Both the position numbers and the translations under genes were made by a program. From Streptomyces sp. WAC 01529 (GTDB lineage: Bacteria; Actinomycetota; Actinomycetes; Streptomycetales; Streptomycetaceae), in assembly GCF_003945545.1 (NCBI RefSeq), contig NZ_CP029617.1, forward strand, positions 3,049,001-3,113,000: a DNA stretch of 64,000 bases, written 5' to 3'. Within the stretch, counting starts at the first letter, position 1. Every line of letters starts with the position of its first letter. Below are positions 58,884 through 64,000 of this stretch, piece by piece. Below the pieces are notes generated by a model, which saw nothing but the letters and a program-made list of their open reading frames with translations, was not told the origin of the DNA and did no database searches.

Positions 58884-59486
58884 CTACTTCGCGGGGAACT
58901 TCCACACGGCCGGCTCGGCCTCGCTGTCCTCGGGGGCCCAGCGCACCTCAAGCTCCTTGGCGCCGACCGGAACCAGGTAGGTCTGGCAGATCACGTGGCT
59001 CTCGCCCTTCTTCCAGCCCTCCAGCTCCAGCTCGTCCTCGCAGCCCGCCGCGTCCTCGGAGGCGCCGATCAGGAGGCCGCCGCGGGCGCCGTCGGCGTAG
59101 ATCTCCGCGCCGTCGCCCACGTCCGGGACGTCCGCGAGCGGGGCGCCCGCCTTGTGCGTGTACTTCACGTGCGCGACGGCGGCGACCAGGCCCTTGGCCC
59201 GCTTCGCGTCCGAGACCAGCTTCTTCGTCTCGGCCTCCGTGCCCAGGTCGACCTTCTGCGCGGCGACGTCGTACGTGACGGTGGCGTCGCCCTCCTTGAC
59301 CTTCCCCGTGGTGCTCTCACCGGCCGACAGCGCGGAGGGCGCCTCCGGCTTGGCCTGGGAGTTGGCGGCGTCGGCCTTCGGCTTCTCCTCCGACTTCTTG
59401 TCGTCCCCGCCGCCGCAGGCGGTCAGCGCGAGGGCGAGTACGGCGACGGGCGCGGCGAGGCGCAGCCCGGTCTTCTTGCAGAGCAA
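58884..59486 (-). CDS. Lipoprotein of unknown function (TTG start)
   Basis: 200 residues. The TTG at 59486 has AGGAG 6 nt upstream. The lipobox LTAC gives Cys24 in VLALALTACGGGDDKKSEEK. A Lys/Glu/Ala linker precedes a folded domain (GDATVTYDVAAQKVDLGTEAETKKLVSDAKRAKGL) with Cys in AAGCEDELE and HVICQTYLV, possibly disulfide-linked. No family is recognised. It lies alone, facing the NmrA gene. Confidence 0.85.
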   Translation of the reverse strand: MLCKKTGLRLAAPVAVLALALTACGGGDDKKSEEKPKADAANSQAKPEAPSALSAGESTTGKVKEGDATVTYDVAAQKVDLGTEAETKKLVSDAKRAKGLVAAVAHVKYTHKAGAPLADVPDVGDGAEIYADGARGGLLIGASEDAAGCEDELELEGWKKGESHVICQTYLVPVGAKELEVRWAPEDSEAEPAVWKFPAK

Positions 59487-59788
59487 AGTGATCTCCTGGC
59501 TGTGAGGGACCTGCCGCTCAGCGCGGGGTCGGCCCCCGTGAGCAGCAGGAAGAGCCGCCAGCTTAGGAGTTGGCCGCGTGAAGGGTCGAGATCATTGCGG
59601 CCTCCCACCCGGCCCTTGGTTGCTCGCGCAACCCCTTGGCGCTTGGTGACTTGCCGCCACCGCCCGCCGCAACGCCCGCCTTTGCGCGCGTATTTCACCG
59701 GATTACGGTCACCAACTCGCGCGTGCCGGTCACACAACGCCCTGACCCGGTCACGAAATCCTTCACGATCACTTCACTTCAGGAGTGA
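59487..59788. other. 302-bp intergenic region with two hairpins
   Basis: GATCACT-N10-AGTGATC (59767-59790) overlaps the stop of the following minus-strand gene and is probably its terminator. GGTTGC-TCGC-GCAACC (59618-59633) is an operator-like palindrome about 130 nt upstream of the lipoprotein TTG. Nothing else was recognised. Confidence 0.55.
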
Positions 59789-60625
59789 TCACTGGGCGGC
59801 ACCGGCGGAGGAGTCCGCGGGCGGCTGTTGAGGCGGCGAGGGGGGCTCCACGGGGGGCTCGCCGACCCCGGGGCCCGCCTGCCGCTCGGGCGGGGCCGAC
59901 GGCGGGGTGACCGGTACCACGGGGCCGTACGCCGGGGCCGTCGCGCCCTCCTTCGGAGCCTGGCCCGGGCCGCCGCCGTCCGCGGGGCCCGAACCGGGTC
60001 CGGGCTCGCCGCCCTCGCCAGGCGGTGCCGCACGAGGTGAGCCGTCCTCGTCCTCCCGGCCTGACGCACCGAGCCCACCCCTCTCACCGGGCTCGGGCCC
60101 CTCCTCGGCGTCCTCCCCGCCCTCCCGCGACCGAGCCGCGGCGGACGAGGAGGCGGACGGGTCAGCGGAGACGGCAGGCTCGGCCAGTTCGTTCGGGCGG
60201 CCGGACGCGTCCACGGGAGCCACCTGCCCGTCACCCTTTCCGCCCTCGACGCCACCCTCGCTGCCGTCCTCGCCGCCCGCAGGCCCCTGCACCGGCAGCC
60301 AAGGCGCATGCGTGCTGCCCGAGAACAGCGTGCCGACGATGACCAGCGCGTAGACCGCGCAGGCGATACCGACGATCATGCCTATCCGGCGGTACTTCCG
60401 ACCACGCCATCCCGTCTCGTCGACGAAGGCGGGCCCGTCGGCCTCACCGCCCCCACCGTCCGGGCCGCCCACCCCGCCCGCTCCCAAGCCCGAGCCGAAG
60501 CCCGAGCCGAAGTCGGGGCCGGTCGGCAGATCCGCCAGCGTCCGGCCCAGGCCATCGATCTGAACGGTGACCTCGTTCGGATCATGGGTGTGTCCCGGCA
60601 ACGCGTCTTCTCGCCACGATTCCAT
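59789..60625 (-). CDS. Single-pass membrane protein with Pro/Gly/Glu-rich exterior
   Basis: 278 residues from ATG 60625 (MESWREDALPGHTHDPNEV), preceded by GGTGGGGGT. About 80 cytoplasmic residues (VTVQIDGLGRTLADLPTG then Gly-rich) lead to one membrane helix (IGMIVGIACAVYALVIVGTLFSG, around 82-104) and a disordered Gly/Pro/Glu/Ser exterior domain. The short QIDGLGRTL motif recurs in Streptomyces membrane proteins of unknown function. A cell-wall-related role is only a guess. The frame is open far upstream, overlapping lysR, which I did not use. Confidence 0.7.
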   Translation of the reverse strand: MESWREDALPGHTHDPNEVTVQIDGLGRTLADLPTGPDFGSGFGSGLGAGGVGGPDGGGGEADGPAFVDETGWRGRKYRRIGMIVGIACAVYALVIVGTLFSGSTHAPWLPVQGPAGGEDGSEGGVEGGKGDGQVAPVDASGRPNELAEPAVSADPSASSSAAARSREGGEDAEEGPEPGERGGLGASGREDEDGSPRAAPPGEGGEPGPGSGPADGGGPGQAPKEGATAPAYGPVVPVTPPSAPPERQAGPGVGEPPVEPPSPPQQPPADSSAGAAQ

Positions 60626-60795
60626 GCGTACGCAGACCCCCACCTCGTGGAATTCGGGTGCGCGTACGACCCCGGGCCCCTTGCCGTCGGACCGGACGCC
60701 ACCCGATCCGAGCGCCACCCGATCCGAGCGCCGCCCGTACCACGTCCCGCCCGGGCGACGAATGTAGCGCTCGAAGGGGCAGGAGCGGTTATCAG

Positions 60796-61767
60796 TCAGA
60801 TCTGACTCATCATGATGAGTGCATCTGCGGCCGGAACCCACCCATCCACGGGCTTCTCCAGCCATCCTTCGGCGGTGGCAAGCTCCGCGGCAGCGGCCCG
60901 TACCGCCGTCACTCCCGGATGAACCAGACCTTTTCGCCACACGAGCGAGACGGGTGAGAGCGGTACGGGATCGACCAGCGGCCGCAGTACGGCACCCGGC
61001 ATGGCCGGAAAGTCCACCACGACCAGGGCCGGGTTGCGCTTCTTCGCCATGATCCGCCCGAACTCCTCGGGCCCCACGGCCAGCGGCGCGGGCGGTGCGA
61101 CGCCGATGCCACGCCCCTCGAAGAGCCGGTGCGCGAGGTCGGTCCACTCCAGCGTCCTGGGGTTGCCCGCCCCGGCGTACACGGTCTCCCCCGCGAGCGC
61201 GGCCAGCGGCACGGCGTCCAGCTCGGCCAGCGGGTGGTCGCACGGCAGCAGTACCGCCATCGGCTCGTACCGCACGGGCTGCTGGGCGAGCGCGGACCGC
61301 AGGGCGGGGTCGAGCCCGGCGTACCGCCCGAAGGACATGTCGAGCCGCCCGGCGACCATCTCGGCGGCGGCGCCCGTGAGGCCGCTCTCGAAGCGGGCCA
61401 TCAGCTCGCACTCCGGGGCGAGTGCGCGGGCCCGTTCGAGGATCCGCCCGAAGACGAGCCCGGGGCTGTTCAGGTCGACGAGCAGCGGCCGCGCGGCCCC
61501 CGCGAACGCGGCGACCAGCTCGTCCTGCGCCGCGAGGACCCGACGCGCGTACGGAAGGAGCCGCTCGCCGTCGGCGGTGAGCGCGACCTGCCGTGTCGTA
61601 CGCGAGAACAGCTCGGCGCCCAACTCCCTCTCCAGGCGCCGCACATCCCGGCTCAGCGCCTGCTGTGCCACGTACAGGCGGGCGGCCGCCCGGGTGAAGT
61701 GCAGCTCTTCGGAGACGGCGACGAACGCGCGCAGCAGGCGCGGGTCGATGTCGGGCTCTGCGGTCAC
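60796..61767 (-). CDS. LysR-family regulator (of divergent MFS)
   Basis: 323 residues from GTG 61767. Winged helix PRLLRAFVAVSEELHFTRAAARLYVAQQALSRDVRRLERELGAELFSR (about residues 9-57), then a LysR substrate-binding domain with LLPCDHPLAELDAVPLAALAGETVYAG. It lies 83 bp from a divergent MFS transporter, its probable target. The inducer is unknown. Confidence 0.9.
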   Translation of the reverse strand: MTAEPDIDPRLLRAFVAVSEELHFTRAAARLYVAQQALSRDVRRLERELGAELFSRTTRQVALTADGERLLPYARRVLAAQDELVAAFAGAARPLLVDLNSPGLVFGRILERARALAPECELMARFESGLTGAAAEMVAGRLDMSFGRYAGLDPALRSALAQQPVRYEPMAVLLPCDHPLAELDAVPLAALAGETVYAGAGNPRTLEWTDLAHRLFEGRGIGVAPPAPLAVGPEEFGRIMAKKRNPALVVVDFPAMPGAVLRPLVDPVPLSPVSLVWRKGLVHPGVTAVRAAAAELATAEGWLEKPVDGWVPAADALIMMSQI

Positions 61768-61850
61768 CGAGCGAACCTACAACGTGGATGCGTGAATCGG
61801 CACCGAGAAGGTGTTGGACCCCATCCACCCGGCGCGGCGAGCCTGTCCGC

Positions 61851-63131
61851 ATGCCCAGCGACATACCCCGGCCCACGTCCCCCGAAGGCCCCCGCAACCC
61901 CTACGCCCGCCTCTTCGCCCTCCCCGGCGCCACCGCCTTCACCCTCGGCAACCTCATCGCCCGCCTCCCCATGGGCATGTTCAGCGTGAGCGCCGTCATC
62001 ATGATCTCCGGCGCCCGGGGGTCGTACGCCCTGGCCGGGGCCGTCACCGCGACCGGCCTCGCCGCGACCGCCGTCGTGGCGCCCTGGACCGCGCGGCTCA
62101 TCGACCGCCACGGGCAGGCCCGCGTCGCCGTGCCCGCCACCGCGATCGCCGCGCTCGGCTCGCTCTCCCTGCTGCTCTGCGTGCGCTGCGGAGCACCCGA
62201 CTGGACCCTCTTCGCGTCATACGCCGCCACAGCCACGACCCCGAACACCGGCGGCATGTCCCGTGCCCGCTGGGCCCACCTCCTCAAGGGCGACGCCCCG
62301 GCCCTGCACACGGCGAACTCCTTCGAACAGGCCGCCGACGAGCTCTGTTTCATGCTCGGCCCGGTCCTCGCCGCCTTCCTCTGCGGCGCTCTCTTCCCCC
62401 AGGCGGGCACCCTGGTCGGCGTGGTCCTGCTGCTGACCGGCGTACTGATCTTCGCCGCCCAGCGGGCGACGGAACCCCCGCCCCAGGGACGTACAAGAGA
62501 CGCCACAGAAGCCAGATCACCCCTCCGCGCGCGTGGGATGCCCGCTCTGCTCGTCGTCTTCCTCGCCACCGGGGCCGTCTTCGGCTCCCTGGAAGTCGTC
62601 ACGCTCGCCTACGCCGACGAGCGGGGGCACAAGGCCGCGGCGGGCGCCATACTCGCCCTTCAGGCCGCCGGGTCCTGTGTGGCGGGCCTCGTCTACGGAG
62701 CCGCGAAGCCGCGCGGCCCGCTCGTGCGCCGCCACCTCCTGTGCGGCGCGGCGATGGCCGCCCTGATGACGCTGCCGCTGCTCGCGGTGACCGTCACGGG
62801 CTCGCTGATCGCCCTCTCCGTGGCGCTGCTCATCGCGGGCATGGCGACGGCGCCCACGATGGTCACCGGTATGACGCTCGTCCAGCACCGCACCCCCGAG
62901 GGGCGGCTGAACGAGGGCATGACCCTCGCCGTGACCGGCCTCCTCGGGGGCATCGCGTGCGGCGCGGCGGGCGGCGGCTGGGCGGTGGAGCGCCTGGGCC
63001 CCGCCGCGGGCTACTGGGTGCCGGTCGCCGCCGCCTGCCTCGCCCTGCTGCTCAGCAGCGCGCAGGCTTGCGCCACGAGCACTCCACTTCGCCGTCCCGC
63101 TCGCTCGCCCCGCGTGTCGAGCGGGGCATGA
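61851..63131 (+). CDS. MFS transporter
   Basis: 426 residues from ATG 61851 (MPSDIPRPTSPEGPRNPYAR); no ribosome site is obvious, so the start is uncertain. About 12 membrane helices are visible. LGNLIARLPMGMFSVSAVIMISG, GLAATAVVAPWTARLIDRHGQARVAV and FEQAADELCFMLGPVLAAFLCG are typical of a MFS_1-type exporter. Divergent from lysR. Its 3' end overlaps the dacB-like gene by 80 nt on the opposite strand; the tail SSAQACATSTPLRRPARSPRVSSGA lies in that overlap and looks like an extension beyond the transporter fold. Confidence 0.88.
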   Translation: MPSDIPRPTSPEGPRNPYARLFALPGATAFTLGNLIARLPMGMFSVSAVIMISGARGSYALAGAVTATGLAATAVVAPWTARLIDRHGQARVAVPATAIAALGSLSLLLCVRCGAPDWTLFASYAATATTPNTGGMSRARWAHLLKGDAPALHTANSFEQAADELCFMLGPVLAAFLCGALFPQAGTLVGVVLLLTGVLIFAAQRATEPPPQGRTRDATEARSPLRARGMPALLVVFLATGAVFGSLEVVTLAYADERGHKAAAGAILALQAAGSCVAGLVYGAAKPRGPLVRRHLLCGAAMAALMTLPLLAVTVTGSLIALSVALLIAGMATAPTMVTGMTLVQHRTPEGRLNEGMTLAVTGLLGGIACGAAGGGWAVERLGPAAGYWVPVAAACLALLLSSAQACATSTPLRRPARSPRVSSGA

Positions 63132-64000
63132 CCGGCACGGCCTGCTCCCGCGTGGACGAGGCGAGGGTCACCACGATCGCGTCCTCCAGCGCCTTCACCG
63201 AGGGGGCCAGATGGTTGTTCAGGATGATGCTGAACACCAGCTCGCGCCCGCTCTTGTCCTTCACATAGCCGGACAGCGCGGACGCTCCCGTCAACGTCCC
63301 CGTCTTGGCCCGGACGTTGAGGGCCGCCGGGGTCCCGCACATCCGCGAACGCAGCGTGCCGCCCGCGAACTTGCCCGGGGCGCACGCCACCGGCAGCGAC
63401 GCGTACCAGTCGGCGAACCACGGTTCCGCCTTCGCCGACCGCAGCAGCTTGACGTACTGGTCCGCGGCCGCGTTGTCCTTGCGCGAGAGCCCGGAGCCGT
63501 CGACCTGGCGCAGCTTGCCCGGGTCGACGCCCGCGGTCTTCAGATAGCCGTGGATCGCGGCGATGCCGTCACCCCAACTCCCCGGCCTGCCCGTCGCCTT
63601 GTGGCCCATGGCCTTGGTCAGCGACTCGGCGTGCATGTTGTTGGAGAGCTTCATGAACGGGACAAGGAGGTCCTTGAGCGGCATGGAGTCGTGCGAGGCG
63701 AGCCGCCGCGCGTCCTTGGGGGTGGCGACCCCCGTCCTGGTGGGCCCGCTCACCTTCACGCCGTGCGCGGCGAGCGCGTCCCGGAAGACGGCCGCCGCGT
63801 ACCCGGTCGGCTCCCAGACGGTGACCCACTCCTTGGTGACGGCCCCGCCCGCCGGGACCGTACCGCTGACGGTGATGGTGTTCTCGCCGTGCCGCCGCTC
63901 CACGGCGAGGGTGTCGGCGCCGCCCGGGGCGACGGTGGTGGCACGCAGGTCGATGTCCACGTACTCGGTCTTCGGCGTCACGGTGACGCGCGGCTTGTCC
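63052..64000 (-). CDS. dacB: D-alanyl-D-alanine carboxypeptidase, PBP4/S13 type (5' end outside window)
   Basis: The C-terminal ~316 residues are visible. The peptidase S13 motifs SxN (SNN in PFMKLSNNMHAESLTKAMG) and KTG (KTGTLTGASALSGYVKDKSG) are present; the SxxK serine should lie upstream, outside the window. It trims pentapeptides or cross-links in peptidoglycan and is expected to be exported. DGSGLSRKDNAAADQYVKLL is typical of the family. The last ~25 residues overlap the convergent MFS gene. Confidence 0.92.
   Translation of the reverse strand, partial: DKPRVTVTPKTEYVDIDLRATTVAPGGADTLAVERRHGENTITVSGTVPAGGAVTKEWVTVWEPTGYAAAVFRDALAAHGVKVSGPTRTGVATPKDARRLASHDSMPLKDLLVPFMKLSNNMHAESLTKAMGHKATGRPGSWGDGIAAIHGYLKTAGVDPGKLRQVDGSGLSRKDNAAADQYVKLLRSAKAEPWFADWYASLPVACAPGKFAGGTLRSRMCGTPAALNVRAKTGTLTGASALSGYVKDKSGRELVFSIILNNHLAPSVKALEDAIVVTLASSTREQAVPVMPRSTRGASERDGEVECSWRKPARC

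Overview
This window is chromosomal DNA of an actinomycete, almost certainly a Streptomyces. The evidence is very high GC, frequent GTG/TTG starts, an SsgA-family sporulation protein, a WhiJ-type XRE/DUF397/anti-sigma-like triad, a secreted M6 protease, a HU/malic enzyme/HelD/ECF sigma block, an NnaR-NarK nitrate locus, and characteristic intergenic repeats. The gene order resembles what I recall of the S. coelicolor SCO2910-SCO2960 region; this is from memory and I ran no search. No rRNA, CRISPR array, transposase, integrase or prophage gene was found. One tRNA (Cys-GCA) is present.

Layout. 0.0-5.4 kb: partial Mec-type JAMM peptidase, amino-acid permease, DUF2017 and clpS on the minus strand, divergent from the NAD salvage genes pncB and pncA. 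5.4-12.4 kb: small hypothetical, M6 metalloprotease, TTA-containing membrane peptide, two RDD membrane proteins and an ssgG-like gene. 12.4-19.3 kb: FAD-linked oxidase, TPR protein, a compact MarR / quercetinase / esterase module with a perfect operator, then hppD divergent from an Lrp/AsnC regulator. 19.3-24.8 kb: four-gene osmoprotectant-type ABC operon with overlapping genes, an ArsR-like regulator that appears leaderless with a 16-bp-arm palindrome, a TTA-containing small ORF, and a membrane Lon-like protease without an evident PDZ domain. 24.9-32.5 kb: IclR regulator, DEAD/DEAH helicase, membrane protein, WhiJ-like triad with an unusual triple DUF397 motif, DinB-like protein, tRNA-Cys and a P-loop kinase-like protein.

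32.4-43.0 kb: a three-subunit molybdenum hydroxylase operon whose iron-sulfur subunit carries an approximately 470-residue low-complexity N-terminus, a cytosolic-looking GH20 hexosaminidase, DUF3039, MFS/LysR pair and YqgE/AlgH. 43.2-51.7 kb: murA, HU, NAD-malic enzyme, HelD-like helicase, rsuA-sigU-like anti-sigma/ECF pair and a CGNR zinc-finger regulator. 51.8-64.0 kb: nnaR and narK for nitrate/nitrite assimilation, two secreted proteins (one with an apparent one-base frameshift in its signal peptide), a MarR-EamA-NmrA locus with paired operators, lipoprotein, Pro/Gly-rich membrane protein, LysR/MFS pair, and a partial D-Ala-D-Ala carboxypeptidase.

Most of the window is conserved core chromosome. 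The most rewarding parts are small: the quercetinase-esterase module, the paired palindromic operators, the leaderless regulator, the modified WhiJ triad, and repeats that have supplied the C-terminal codons and stop codons of genes.
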